Shown here piece by piece: positions 53,727-63,562 of a stretch of DNA of 64,000 nucleotides (its first letter is position 1; each line of letters opens with the position of its first letter). The stretch is from CAVSWT01 sp963731745 (GTDB lineage: Bacteria > Bacteroidota > Ignavibacteria > Ignavibacteriales > Ignavibacteriaceae), in the NCBI GenBank assembly GCA_963731745.1, contig CAVSWT010000010.1, positions 248,001 to 312,000 of the forward strand, in the 5' to 3' direction. The position numbers and the translations under genes are program-made. The notes below the pieces were generated by a model. It was not told the origin of the DNA, searched no databases, and worked only from the letters and a program-made list of their open reading frames with translations.

Positions 53727-54959
53727 TTACACGGTTTTTCTTCCAATTTCAATATTTGGCAGAAGCCACGTTATCAATCCAATCAAAGGTAAAAACGAGC
53801 AAACCTGGTATACATAATTTATACTTGTTTGATCAGCCAATTCACCCAATACTGCTGAACCAATGCCGGCAATTCCAAAGGCAAAACCAAAAAACAAACC
53901 GGCAATCATTCCAACTTTCCCTGGCAAAAGCTCTTGTGCATAAACCAGAATAGTTGGAAAAGCAGATGCTAAAATCACTCCTATTAAAATTGTTAATATA
54001 GTTGTCCAGAAAAGATTTGCATATGGAAGTAGAATTGTAAACGGAGATACGCCTAAAATAGAAAACCAAATAATATATTTTCTTCCAAAACGGTCGCTCA
54101 ATGGCCCGCCAATCATTGTTCCAACTGCAGCTGAAGCCAAAAATATAAAAAGATATATCTGTGAAGTTTGAACGGACATTTGAAATTTATCAATAAGATA
54201 AAAAGTGAAAAAACTTGTCATGCCGGCAAGATAAAAGTACTTTGAAAAAATTAATATTAGTAAAATCAAAACTGTGAAGATCACCTTTCTGCGGGAAAAA
54301 TTATGATTCAATTCAAGATCAGTAACTTGTTTTTTACTTTTTAAATGAGATGTATTAATTCTCTTATACCAGCTGCCTATTTTGATTAATATAATTATTG
54401 CAATTAGCGCTAGAATTGAAAACCAAATAATGCTTGGCCTTCCAAATGGAACAATAATTATTGCCGCTAACAATGGTCCAATCGAACGCCCGGCGTTTCC
54501 GCCGACTTGAAAAATAGATTGCGCAGTTCCGCGCTTCCCGCCAGATGCAAGATGAGCAACTCTTGATGCTTCAGGATGGAATACAGAAGATCCAATTCCA
54601 ACTAGCGCAACAGCGCTTAAAAGAATAGCATAAGTCGAAGCGAATGAAATTAATACAATTCCCGTTAAAGTGAATATCATGCCCACTGTTAAAGAAAATG
54701 GTTTAGGTTTTTTGTCTGTATAAAATCCAACAAAAGGCTGAAGTATGGAGGCTGAAAGCTGAAATGTTAGTGTAATTAATCCAATTTGAGCAAAAGTTAG
54801 CTTGAAAGAATCTTTAATAATTGGATAAATAGATGGAATTAGAGACTGCATAACATCATTTAAAAGATGCGAAAAACCAATTGCAATTAATATTTGATAT
54901 GATGTTTTTTCTAAAGCATTTTTAGAAGATTCTTCTACCGCGGTTTGTTGAATTTGCAT
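53727..54959 (-). CDS. MFS transporter, fosmidomycin-resistance (Fsr) type
   Basis: 410 residues with about eleven to twelve hydrophobic segments. IGFSHLLNDVMQSLIPSIYP at the N-terminus and the block VGIGSSVFHPEASRVAHLAS are characteristic of the Fsr exporter group. The MFS motif between helices 8 and 9 is GGPLSDRFGRKYIIW. A hydrophilic loop joins the two six-helix halves. Drug range is not known. It lies 3 kb from ispE of the MEP pathway, the pathway that fosmidomycin inhibits, though not in the same operon. Confidence 0.88.
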   Translation of the reverse strand: MQIQQTAVEESSKNALEKTSYQILIAIGFSHLLNDVMQSLIPSIYPIIKDSFKLTFAQIGLITLTFQLSASILQPFVGFYTDKKPKPFSLTVGMIFTLTGIVLISFASTYAILLSAVALVGIGSSVFHPEASRVAHLASGGKRGTAQSIFQVGGNAGRSIGPLLAAIIIVPFGRPSIIWFSILALIAIIILIKIGSWYKRINTSHLKSKKQVTDLELNHNFSRRKVIFTVLILLILIFSKYFYLAGMTSFFTFYLIDKFQMSVQTSQIYLFIFLASAAVGTMIGGPLSDRFGRKYIIWFSILGVSPFTILLPYANLFWTTILTILIGVILASAFPTILVYAQELLPGKVGMIAGLFFGFAFGIAGIGSAVLGELADQTSINYVYQVCSFLPLIGLITWLLPNIEIGRKTV

Positions 54960-55230
54960 TTTGAGAGTGATTAAAAATTAACTGAAATATTTCACTTTTT
55001 TACGAGCAGCAAAATTATACAAATAAACGTAGGGGTACAATTATTTAGTATTTAATTGATTTATGACTATTATGTAGAATCATCCATGAATTTTTATTGC
55101 GGAAATTTTAATCAGTATGCTTATCTTCAATTTTTGATTTAATGTTCGATAATAATTATATAAAAAAGTATTTTTTATTGAATTTATAAAGAACAATAAG
55201 AAAGAATTATTTGAAAGTTAATAGCTAACA

Positions 55231-57207
55231 GTGAAAAATAAATTAATATTTTTATTTTCTTTTTTGTTAATAATTACTGCTAAACAGTATCCGCAGCAAA
55301 GTGTAGCTGACAGTCTGGAAAAACAACTTCATAATTTAAGCGGTGAAGAAAAAGTTATAACTTATGATGAATTGGCTGACATTTATCAGTACATAAATAC
55401 ACAGCGTGCTATTGAATTTGCAAATAAAGGAGCAAAGCTCGCCAAAGAAATTAATTATCCCAAAGGGTTGGCTAGTAGTTACGGGAGTATTGGATATTGC
55501 TATATTAATCTCGATAATGCAAAAGCCATCGAGTTCACCCAAAAGGCGCTTGAGATCAGAAGGAAAATTGGTGAAAAAGCTGGCATCGCAACTTCACTTA
55601 ACGTTATGGGTGTAATTTATTACTATCAGGGAGATTACTTAAAGTCTATAGAATATCATCTAAAAGCAATGAAAATGAGAGAAGAAGTTGGGGATGAAAA
55701 TAAAATGGCAACTTCTTATAATAATATTTCGTTGGTATATCTTGGATTGGAAGATTATGAAACAGCATTAAAATTTTTGAATAAGGCTTTGGCTATAAGA
55801 TTAAAAACCAATAATGTTAAAGGTTATGCAATAATTAAGGGCAACATTGGCGATATTTATAGTAGAATGGGAAAATACGATAAAGCTATAGAATATCTAA
55901 ATGATGCCTTAAGATTAAACAAAGAGTCTGGTAATAAAAAATCTGAAGCCGGTACTTATCTAATTTTTGCTAGAATTTATGCGGAGAAAAATGATGATAT
56001 TTTAGCCTCAGAAAATTACAAACTAGCAATAAATCTTTATAAAGAAATGGATGAAAAACATGGAATCTCAGAAGGTGAAAATGGGCTTGCATCTATTTAC
56101 TTCAGACAAGGAAAAATAGAACTTGCAATTACACATGCTTTAACTGCATTGGATTATGCTTTCACTATAAATTCCTTAGTTAACATAGTAAGAGCTTCCA
56201 ACGTGCTTCAAGACAGCTACAGTAAACTCGGAAATTTTAAAAAAGCTTTTGAATATCTAACTATTTATACAAATTCATCGGACAGTTTAAAAATTAGTGA
56301 TAAAATAAAAAAATTAGCTAAAACTGAATTCGATTATAAAATTCAAGAAATCAGAGAACAGCAGCAAGTTGAAATTGATTCACAAAAGAATTTTATTAAA
56401 TGGCTTTCCATCACTCTAGTTTTAGGTTTTATCATTATAATTTTAATAATCTTCGGCTATTTTCACATAAAAAGAATTAATAGACAACTCAATGATTTAA
56501 ATTCCGAATTAAAAGATTTGAATTACACAAAAGATAGATTTTTCTCAATAATAGCGCATGATTTGAGAGGGCCATTTCATGCTTTACTTGGTCTTTCCGA
56601 GGCTTTGTCCGATGATATAGATGAGTTGAGCAACGACGAAATAAAAGAATATAATAAAGACATAAATACTTCATTGAAACGGCAGTACGAATTATTAAAC
56701 AATTTGCTTCACTGGTCAAGACTCCAAAATGCAAGTTTTGCTTTATCACTGGAAAAGGTTTGTATATTTGATGAAATAAATGAAACAATTCAAACTTTGG
56801 AGTTAGCCGCAGCGAACAAAGATTTAACCATAAATAATAATGTTGATAAAAGCATTTGTGTTAACGCTGACAAAACAATGATTCAATTAGTCATGCGTAA
56901 CTTGCTTTCAAATAGTATTAAATTTTCTCTTAAAAATAGTACGATAAATATTTCATCCGAAAAAATTGATGGTAGAGTTAAAATTACAGTTTCCGATTCA
57001 GGTGTCGGAATTCCTTCAAAAGATCTTGATAAAATTTTTAAAATTGATGTTCAATATTCCACTACAGGAACCATGGAAGAAAAGGGGACTGGATTAGGTT
57101 TAACACTTTGCAAAGAGATAATCGAAAAACATGGTGGAGGTATTTCGATAAATAGTGAATTAGATAAAGGAACTGATGTTTCTTTTACATTAAAAGTAAA
57201 TAAATAA
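55231..57207 (+). CDS. TPR-containing sensor histidine kinase (orphan)
   Basis: 658 residues from a GTG start. Signal-anchor or signal peptide about 1-20, then about seven tetratricopeptide repeats (35-365, units such as ALEIRRKIGEKAGIATSLNV). One membrane helix follows (about 390-410, WLSITLVLGFIIIILIIFGY) and a short coiled linker. The kinase core has H443 in FFSIIAHDLRGP, the N box MRNLLSNSIKFS, the G1 box VSDSGVGIP and the G2 box GTGLGLTLCKEIIEKHGG. The TPRs are therefore periplasmic and sense through protein contacts. No response regulator gene is adjacent. Confidence 0.93.
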   Translation: MKNKLIFLFSFLLIITAKQYPQQSVADSLEKQLHNLSGEEKVITYDELADIYQYINTQRAIEFANKGAKLAKEINYPKGLASSYGSIGYCYINLDNAKAIEFTQKALEIRRKIGEKAGIATSLNVMGVIYYYQGDYLKSIEYHLKAMKMREEVGDENKMATSYNNISLVYLGLEDYETALKFLNKALAIRLKTNNVKGYAIIKGNIGDIYSRMGKYDKAIEYLNDALRLNKESGNKKSEAGTYLIFARIYAEKNDDILASENYKLAINLYKEMDEKHGISEGENGLASIYFRQGKIELAITHALTALDYAFTINSLVNIVRASNVLQDSYSKLGNFKKAFEYLTIYTNSSDSLKISDKIKKLAKTEFDYKIQEIREQQQVEIDSQKNFIKWLSITLVLGFIIIILIIFGYFHIKRINRQLNDLNSELKDLNYTKDRFFSIIAHDLRGPFHALLGLSEALSDDIDELSNDEIKEYNKDINTSLKRQYELLNNLLHWSRLQNASFALSLEKVCIFDEINETIQTLELAAANKDLTINNNVDKSICVNADKTMIQLVMRNLLSNSIKFSLKNSTINISSEKIDGRVKITVSDSGVGIPSKDLDKIFKIDVQYSTTGTMEEKGTGLGLTLCKEIIEKHGGGISINSELDKGTDVSFTLKVNK

Positions 57208-57612
57208 TTTCTTCATCCATCATCACTTAAAATTTATATTAGTAGATATTACCATCCGCATACTTTTTTAAAAACATTCAATACGCAGAAAAGATTACTC
57301 TGATAAATATGAAGAAATTATGGTTCTTTTATTAGATAATCATTTTTCACACTAAATATTTCCGCAATCTTTACGATAATGGAATTAATAATTGTATGAT
57401 AGATCCAATTATTATTTGATAAAAACTAAGATTATTGAATCAGCGATTTCAATAAAAAGATGAAATGATAAAATAAATATCCCTCTAATAGATATTGCTA
57501 CTCCAAAGATATTCCCAATTTTCTTAATACTTAGTTTAGAAAATACTATTCAATAGTAAATGATGTGTATTACATAGATAGAAATATAATCATAAAAGGA
57601 AAGGATAAAGAT
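57208..57612. other. 405-base intergenic region
   Basis: AT-rich, no open frame longer than a few codons with a ribosome-binding site. It precedes the beta-helix T9SS gene and presumably holds its promoter. Nothing else is recognised. Confidence 0.4.
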
Positions 57613-59422
57613 ATGTTCAAAAATTTTCTATTTGCATTAGCCATTATTAGCTTATTCTTTAATTTCAGCAGCTCTGTTCAAGCTGCAACAACAATTTATG
57701 TAAATATAAATGCTTCAGGTAATAATGATGGCAGCGATTGGAATAACGCTTTTCTCTCTCTACAATCTGCACTTGATATGGCAGTTTCCGGAGATCAAAT
57801 TTGGGTTGCAAAAGGTGCCTACAATCCATCATCAGCGTATGATTTGACTAATTCATCCCGCTATTATCATTTCAGAATGAAAGATGGGGTTAAAATTTAT
57901 GGAGGATTTGCAGGTACAGAAACTTCCATTGATGATAGAACGGATTTTGCGGTTGGCGGAACTAATGAAACAATTTTAAGTGGTGATATAGGTGTCCCGA
58001 ACGATAATTCAGATAATTGTTATCATATTTTTTATCACCCGGATGGATATGGCTTAACAAGCTCTGCAATTTTAAATGGATTTACTTTAAAGTATGGATA
58101 TGCGAACGGGCCTGGAACTTATGAAGTTCGCGGAGGTGGAATGCATAACGGAATAGGTAATTCACCTGAAATAAATCAATGTTCATTCCTTAATAATTAT
58201 GCAACATACGGAGGAGGAATATATAACTTAACATGCTCGCCGATTATCAGTAATTGCCTTTTCAGCACAAACACTGCAACAAGATGGGGCGGCGGAATAT
58301 ACAATACAACAAGTGCACAAACACAAATAATAAATTGCCTTGTTGTAAATAATTATAGTGCCACAACAGGCGGCGGAATATATAACTATGATGTAGACGG
58401 ATCTAACCCATGCAATGTTTTTATTACAAACACTACTGTAGCAAATAATAGCGCCGGTTATTGCGGGGGTGTTAGAATTTATTTTTGCGCTGTGACACTT
58501 AACAATTGCATTGTGTGGGGAAATACTCATACAAGTGGTACCGACGGCAGCCAAATTTCAGTTAGTGCTGTATCAGAGATTACAACAATAAATAATTCAT
58601 GTTATTCTAATAGTGCAAGTGATATTTTTGGGAATCAAGTTACAGCAAATTGCATTTTTTCTGATCCACAGTTTGTTGATACTTTAAATAGTGACTTCAG
58701 AATCGCCGGGAACTCGCCTTGTATAAATATTGGCAACAGCAGTTATAATTCTCAAACATATGATATAAGGGGACAATTGAGATTGCAAAATACAATTGAT
58801 ATGGGAGTTTACGAATGGACATCTGGTGTTGATCCAGATTTACCGCTCCCGGTTGAACTAACTTCCTTTTCAGCAAATGTTTTGAACAACAGTGTTGAAC
58901 TGAATTGGAATACTGCAACAGAAGTTAACAATTATGGCTTTGAAGTAGAAAGATTATCAAATATTAAAAACATAACTTCGGAAAGCTGGGAAATGATAGG
59001 TTTTGTAAATGGAAGTGGAAATTCTAATTCTCCTAAGAATTATTCATTTGTAGATAAAACTGTTTCTTCAAGCAATTATTATTATCGATTAAAACAAATT
59101 GATATTAATGGAAAGATTGAATACTCAAAAATCGTAGAGGTTTCATTTATGAAACCAAATGTGTTTGAATTAAGTCAGAATTATCCTAACCCATTCAACC
59201 CAAGTACCTCAATTCGATTTAATTTACCCGAAGCTAGTATAGTAAAGCTTACGATCTATAACTTACTCGGACAGGAAATTAGAACACTTGTGAATGGATA
59301 CAGAGAATCGGGAGTAAATACAATTAACTTTGATGCGAGCGAACTTAACTAGTGGAATTTACATATACAAAATTGAAACTGGTAATTTAGTTCAAACAAG
59401 AAAAATGACTTTACTTAAATAA
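57613..59422 (+). pseudogene. Beta-helix secreted protein with T9SS sorting domain, frameshifted near the 3' end
   Basis: The ATG 57613 has an AAAGGAAAGGA site and starts a signal peptide (MFKNFLFALAIISLF...SSSVQA, about 1-24). A parallel beta-helix of the choice-of-anchor Q/polymorphic outer-membrane type covers about 35-400 (repeats such as NCLFSTNTATRWGGGIYN). A FN3-like segment follows and the type A sorting domain begins YPNPFNPSTSIRFNLP. The frame stops at 59352 after FDASELN. One extra base there shifts the rest. In the +1 frame, from 59351, it continues SGIYIYKIETGN...TRKMTLLK to the stop at 59420-59422, exactly the expected end of a sorting domain. As read, the last 23 residues of the sorting signal are lost, so export would fail. 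It could be a true mutation, phase variation or a sequencing error. Confidence 0.85.
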
Positions 59423-59446
59423 TTCAAAAGTAAAAATACAAAATTC

Positions 59447-59476
59447 AAAAAGGCTCAGATAATTGAGCCTTTTTTA
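59447..59476 (+). terminator. Terminator after the beta-helix gene
   Basis: Stem AGGCTCA/TGAGCCT with loop GATAAT, flanked by A and T runs, so it could work in both directions for the convergent DUF3037 gene. Confidence 0.85.
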
Positions 59477-59538
59477 TTGAATATATAAAATATATATTTT
59501 TCAAATCAGCCGGCAAATTTAGATCGATCTTTTTCAAT

Positions 59539-59922
59539 TCATTTAACCATAGTTCTAATCAAATGTTCTAAAGTTACTGATGGATCCTTGCAATAACCTG
59601 AATGAACGGCTGAGTTTTGAATTATTGTGCTTTTAGGAGAGGAAAGCCAATGAAAACGTTCCATTTGAGATAACCGGGCAATTGGCCCTGCATTCCCGTT
59701 CCCGGCAGATATTTCTTCGATTGCTTTTAAATGATTCTTAATCATATCTATGTCAATTTCAGGATTAAGTGATTTTAATTTTTCTTCATTCAATTCAAAA
59801 CGGGCATTTAAATATTTTTTTTCTTTGCATGAAAGAATTACTCCCACATTTATAAATTCTTCTCTTTCCACCTTTGGTACCACACGTACAATTACATAAT
59901 CATAAAAATAATTATTGTTCAC
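59539..59922 (-). CDS. DUF3037 protein
   Basis: 127 residues from a GTG start with GGAGG six bases upstream, located inside the 3' end of the kinase gene. YDYVIVRVVPKVEREEFINVGVILSCKEKKYLNARFE (read in parts as IVRVVPKVEREEFINVGV) is the DUF3037 core. It has no known catalytic motif. It overlaps the HipA-like gene by 11 bases, so the two are made together. DUF3037 genes next to HipA-like kinases are a recurrent pairing in bacteria; the function of the pair is not established as far as I know. Confidence 0.88.
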   Translation of the reverse strand: MNNNYFYDYVIVRVVPKVEREEFINVGVILSCKEKKYLNARFELNEEKLKSLNPEIDIDMIKNHLKAIEEISAGNGNAGPIARLSQMERFHWLSSPKSTIIQNSAVHSGYCKDPSVTLEHLIRTMVK

Positions 59923-60691
59923 GTGCTGCCTCCGCTAAAAATGTATGCGGTTGTGTAAACCGCCTTGTCAAATATTTGTAATACGCGTTTCGATTTTCAT
60001 TTGGATCTTTGAATAAATAATTATCATTTACCCATTCGTCTGGAATCGTATCGACTATATTCCGTAAAATTTCATTTGTAAGTTTAGATGAAATTTCTGC
60101 ATCAGCTTCCATTAAACGTTTTGCATATTTAAGCAGAACATGATTCTTTATTAATGAAAATGGTTCACGGCTTTTTTCTAAATACTTATCCCATGAATGG
60201 TGAAAATAAAGAGAAGCGCCATGATCTATAAGCCATAGATTGCGGTGCCACATAAGCATATTTGTATTTTTGATAGTGCGATCTACATTTGAAACAAATG
60301 CATCAAACCAAACGATTAAAGAAGCAAGTTGCTCATCAGGTTTATCTGCTACGGGATTAAACATTACTGAACCGGGTAGATAATCAAGCGCAAGATTTAA
60401 TCCGGCACTGCTTTTTATTAATTCGCTGATTTCAGGATCTTCTTCGGTTCGTGCAAGATCAGCGTTTAAATCCATAAAAACTATTTCAGGTATTGGAAGT
60501 CCAATTGCTCTGGCAATTTCTCCGGAAACTAATTCTGCTATTAAAGCTTTTTCACCTTGCCCGGCACCGCGGAACTTAAGTACATAAATTCCATCATCAT
60601 CAGCTTCAATTATAGCCGGAAGCGATCCGCCTTCGCGAAGAGGAGTTACGTATCTTACCGCATTTACTTTTCTTAAATTTAATTTTGCCAA
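59912..60691 (-). CDS. HipA-like Ser/Thr kinase
   Basis: 259 residues from a TTG start with no better alternative upstream. It is shorter than HipA (about 440) and lacks the HipA N-terminal module. Kinase motifs are present: VLKFRGAGQGEKALIAELVS (nucleotide-binding loop), FVSNVDRTIKNTN (135-144, catalytic-loop Asp137 and Asn) and LIDHGAS (Asp156, DFG-equivalent). These are the HipA family positions, so catalysis is likely. There is no HipB-like DNA-binding antitoxin; DUF3037 takes the downstream position. Target unknown. Confidence 0.88.
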   Translation of the reverse strand: MAKLNLRKVNAVRYVTPLREGGSLPAIIEADDDGIYVLKFRGAGQGEKALIAELVSGEIARAIGLPIPEIVFMDLNADLARTEEDPEISELIKSSAGLNLALDYLPGSVMFNPVADKPDEQLASLIVWFDAFVSNVDRTIKNTNMLMWHRNLWLIDHGASLYFHHSWDKYLEKSREPFSLIKNHVLLKYAKRLMEADAEISSKLTNEILRNIVDTIPDEWVNDNYLFKDPNENRNAYYKYLTRRFTQPHTFLAEAAREQ

Positions 60692-60973
60692 AATATTGAA
60701 TACTGATTAGTTCTAAATTGATTCCAACAAAAATAAACATCAAACAAATGCAAAAAAAATTATTCATGCTAAATTCTATTCAAACGAGTATGTCAAAGAA
60801 ACTTATGAAGATTAATTATTTAACAATTAAAAAATTATTCATTACATAAAAACCGTTTGTGAGGAACTTAATTTTCTATGGGCTATGGTTTTATAAAGAT
60901 ATGTGTATTGACTCAGATTTTAAATCAGTATAAATTTAAACTGTTCTCCACAAATAATAAGGAGGGACCTGCA

Positions 60974-62365
60974 ATGAAGTCATATCTAGTATTTCTTTCA
61001 TTTCTATTTATTATTATATCCGGTTGTAAAGAGCAAACCACTATAATTCAACCTGAAAGTGACAAAATATTTACCAATGATCTTCTTCACGCAGACCTAA
61101 TTGGGAAGGTAGTTCCAAAAGACAGCAAAGCAATGGTTATTGTTAGTCAAGTGAATCCAATTGATTCAATGGAAATAAATCCTGTTGATGGATCGTTTTC
61201 TTTTATCGATTTGCGAAAAGGAAATTATGATGTAACTATACGTGCAGACAATTACAGAATTTATTCAAACCAAAATCTTGTGCTTGACGGCGGCAGCGTT
61301 CATTATCTTGGTGAAATAAAACTTTCCGATGTTCCGGATCTTATTGATTCATTCTATCCTGAAAGTAAAGGTGAAGTAGTTTATGATTGGAGATACGGAC
61401 GCATAACAATATCAATTCTTTTTACAGAGCCGATGGACAGAGAAAGTGTTGAAAAAGCATTTTCTGTTGATCCTCCCGTTGAAGGAATTTTTTATTGGGG
61501 TAATTACACTACAGAACCAATGTATGGCCTTTTTGCAGATGAAGCTTCTGGTTATAACCGGGGAGCAACCATAACCACTTTCAGCAAGGTCAAATCAATG
61601 ACATATGCATTTGCAAAAAAAGATTCTTATCCTGATAAAGAATATAAAATATCAATTGCAACAACTGCAAAAGATACCGCTGGGACATATATGCGATTTC
61701 CTTTTGGGTACAGTTTCAAAACTGTACAATCATATTCAACTCAAAATGGAATTTTAACTGATCCTGTGCATGGAGATATTGATGTTTCACCTTTAGATTA
61801 CAGCTATTCGGGAATTACAGTTACTTTCCCTCGACGAATGGATAAACAGTCAGTTGAAATGAAAACACATTTAAGTCCGGCAATGAATGCAACTTTCTTA
61901 TGGCCGGAAGAAAATGTTTTGCGAATTTATACCGGCGGCCCATTTCTATCTGATACAACTATTACTGTTTTAATTGATAAAAGTGCAAAAGGCAAAGACG
62001 GTGCGCCAATTGGACAGGATTTTACATTTTCATTTAGAACTGCTGCTTTGAATATTACAAATACAAATCCTTCAAATGGACAACTGTTTACTTCTCAAAC
62101 TGATCCTATAACAATTAGCTTTAATGATTTTGTTAAACTGTCAACCGCTCAATCTGCTATTTCAATTTCTCCGGCTGTAAATGGTTCATTTTCATTCGGT
62201 AATTATCCGCCTTACGAGCAATTAAATCAAATTAAGTTTACACCAAGTTCCAGTATGCAGGCAAATACAAAGTATACAATTACAATTACGACAGGCTTAA
62301 TGGATATGTATGGAAATACAATGAAAGAACCATATACGTTTTCGTTTGTAACAAGACCCAATTAG
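60974..62365 (+). CDS. Lipoprotein with carboxypeptidase-regulatory-like and Ig-like (Big_5) domains
   Basis: 463 residues from ATG 60974, which has a strong AAGGAGGG site; upstream frame lacks one. The lipobox is IIISGC with lipidated Cys18. Residues about 40-115 resemble a carboxypeptidase regulatory-like beta-sandwich (GSFSFIDLRKGNYDVTIRAD). Three Ig-like domains follow (about 120-240, 250-360, 365-463), each with the F-x-x-x-MD or FN-type Big_5 opening (ILFTEPMDRESVEKAFSVDP, VTFPRRMDKQSVEMK, ISFNDFVKLSTAQSAISISP). It is an outer-membrane or periplasmic lipoprotein of unknown role. Transcribed divergently from the HipA-like gene. Confidence 0.85.
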   Translation: MKSYLVFLSFLFIIISGCKEQTTIIQPESDKIFTNDLLHADLIGKVVPKDSKAMVIVSQVNPIDSMEINPVDGSFSFIDLRKGNYDVTIRADNYRIYSNQNLVLDGGSVHYLGEIKLSDVPDLIDSFYPESKGEVVYDWRYGRITISILFTEPMDRESVEKAFSVDPPVEGIFYWGNYTTEPMYGLFADEASGYNRGATITTFSKVKSMTYAFAKKDSYPDKEYKISIATTAKDTAGTYMRFPFGYSFKTVQSYSTQNGILTDPVHGDIDVSPLDYSYSGITVTFPRRMDKQSVEMKTHLSPAMNATFLWPEENVLRIYTGGPFLSDTTITVLIDKSAKGKDGAPIGQDFTFSFRTAALNITNTNPSNGQLFTSQTDPITISFNDFVKLSTAQSAISISPAVNGSFSFGNYPPYEQLNQIKFTPSSSMQANTKYTITITTGLMDMYGNTMKEPYTFSFVTRPN

Positions 62366-62377
62366 AATATACTTATT

Positions 62378-62407
62378 TGTAGGAATTTCATTTATGGAAT
62401 TCCTACA
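62378..62407. terminator. Bidirectional hairpin between convergent genes
   Basis: Perfect 10-bp stem TGTAGGAATT/AATTCCTACA around a 10-base loop. It lies between the Ig-like lipoprotein and the second GT9 gene and overlaps the last codons of the latter. There is no T run. Confidence 0.65.
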
Positions 62408-63425
62408 ACAATATTCCTTTCCCAATTTTCTCAACTGCATTCAAAACTTTTTCATTTGAAAGCTGAAGCATACATTCATGATTATAAGGGCATTCTAACT
62501 TATTGCAGATGATACAAAATAATTCTTCTTTTATAACGTAGGTCGAATTGTCTGAATATGGTCCATGATTTTTTGGATTTGTAGGTCCAAATATTCCCAA
62601 TGTTGGAATTCCTAATGCAGCAGCAATATGCATTGGGCCCGAATCATTGGCAATAATTAAATTGCAATTTTTTATTAAGCCTGTCATTTCAGAAAGATTT
62701 GTTTTAGGTGCGAGTATGGTTTGAGAGGGAAGATGCTTTGTAATATAATCTGCATCATTTTCATCTCCCGGCCCCCAAAGGATCAGAAATTTGGTTCGAC
62801 TGTATTTATCATTTATTGTTTTGCAGATCTCAACCCACTTTGATGCATCACATCTCTTGGAAGGCCATCCGCCAGCGGGAATAATCCCAATTACTTTTTC
62901 TATCTCACTAAAATTATTTTGAATAAATTCTTTCCCAAATTGATCATCTTTTTCATTGATGTAATAATGGATTTTCTTTGATATAATCGGAACATCAATT
63001 GCTTTTAATAATTCAAGATTGTGCTCTGCGGAATGCTGATTACCTCTGCCGGAAGTTGCCAAAATATTATACGCATATTTTCTCCCGCGATATGCAAAAC
63101 CAACTCTATATTTTACCCCAGAAAGAAATGTTATCTGTGCTGATCTTGGATTAGACCAAAGATCAAGAATCATATCATATTTTTCTTTTCTAATTCGTGC
63201 AGCAACCCAAAGAGGGAATTCGGTTTTTCCCATACTAAGTGTTTTATTAATATTTGGATTATTTGCAACTGATAGTTTTGCAAATGATTCGGTTAGATAA
63301 TCAATTTTAACAAGTGGAAAATAATTTATGAGACTATCCAGAATTATGGTAGAAAGTACAATATCTCCAATTCCGCGAGGTTTGATACAGAGGATTTTTT
63401 TTATACTATCTTTAAGAATATTCAT
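62403..63425 (-). CDS. Glycosyltransferase family 9 (heptosyltransferase-like), second
   Basis: 340 residues. ILCIKPRGIGDIVLSTIILDS, then IGIIPAGGWPSKRCDASKWV and the donor-binding IANDSGPMHIAAALGIPTLGIFG (read in two parts) are the GT9 hallmarks. The C-terminal Cys cluster FCIICNKLECPYNHECM matches that of the GT9 gene at 51404-52543, so the two belong to the same Cys-bearing subgroup. It probably adds a sugar to lipopolysaccharide core. Confidence 0.88.
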   Translation of the reverse strand: MNILKDSIKKILCIKPRGIGDIVLSTIILDSLINYFPLVKIDYLTESFAKLSVANNPNINKTLSMGKTEFPLWVAARIRKEKYDMILDLWSNPRSAQITFLSGVKYRVGFAYRGRKYAYNILATSGRGNQHSAEHNLELLKAIDVPIISKKIHYYINEKDDQFGKEFIQNNFSEIEKVIGIIPAGGWPSKRCDASKWVEICKTINDKYSRTKFLILWGPGDENDADYITKHLPSQTILAPKTNLSEMTGLIKNCNLIIANDSGPMHIAAALGIPTLGIFGPTNPKNHGPYSDNSTYVIKEELFCIICNKLECPYNHECMLQLSNEKVLNAVEKIGKGILL

Positions 63426-63459
63426 TAATTTACAATTTATTCCGTACTTACTTTAATAA

Positions 63460-63548
63460 GTCATTTCGACGACCAGAGGGAGGAGAAATTGAGAATAGCA
63501 TGTTATTTTGTTTAAAGATTTCTCAGTCGATGACTCCTTCGAAATGAC
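63460..63548. repeat. Palindromic repeat element, copy 3 (short, no gene)
   Basis: 89 bp with perfect 10-bp ends GTCATTTCGA/TCGAAATGAC. The right arm (63519-63544) is identical over 26 bases to the right arm of the gene-bearing copy (63919-63944). It lies just outside that copy, between it and the GT9 gene. Confidence 0.85.
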
Positions 63549-63562
63549 CTAACAACTATCGA

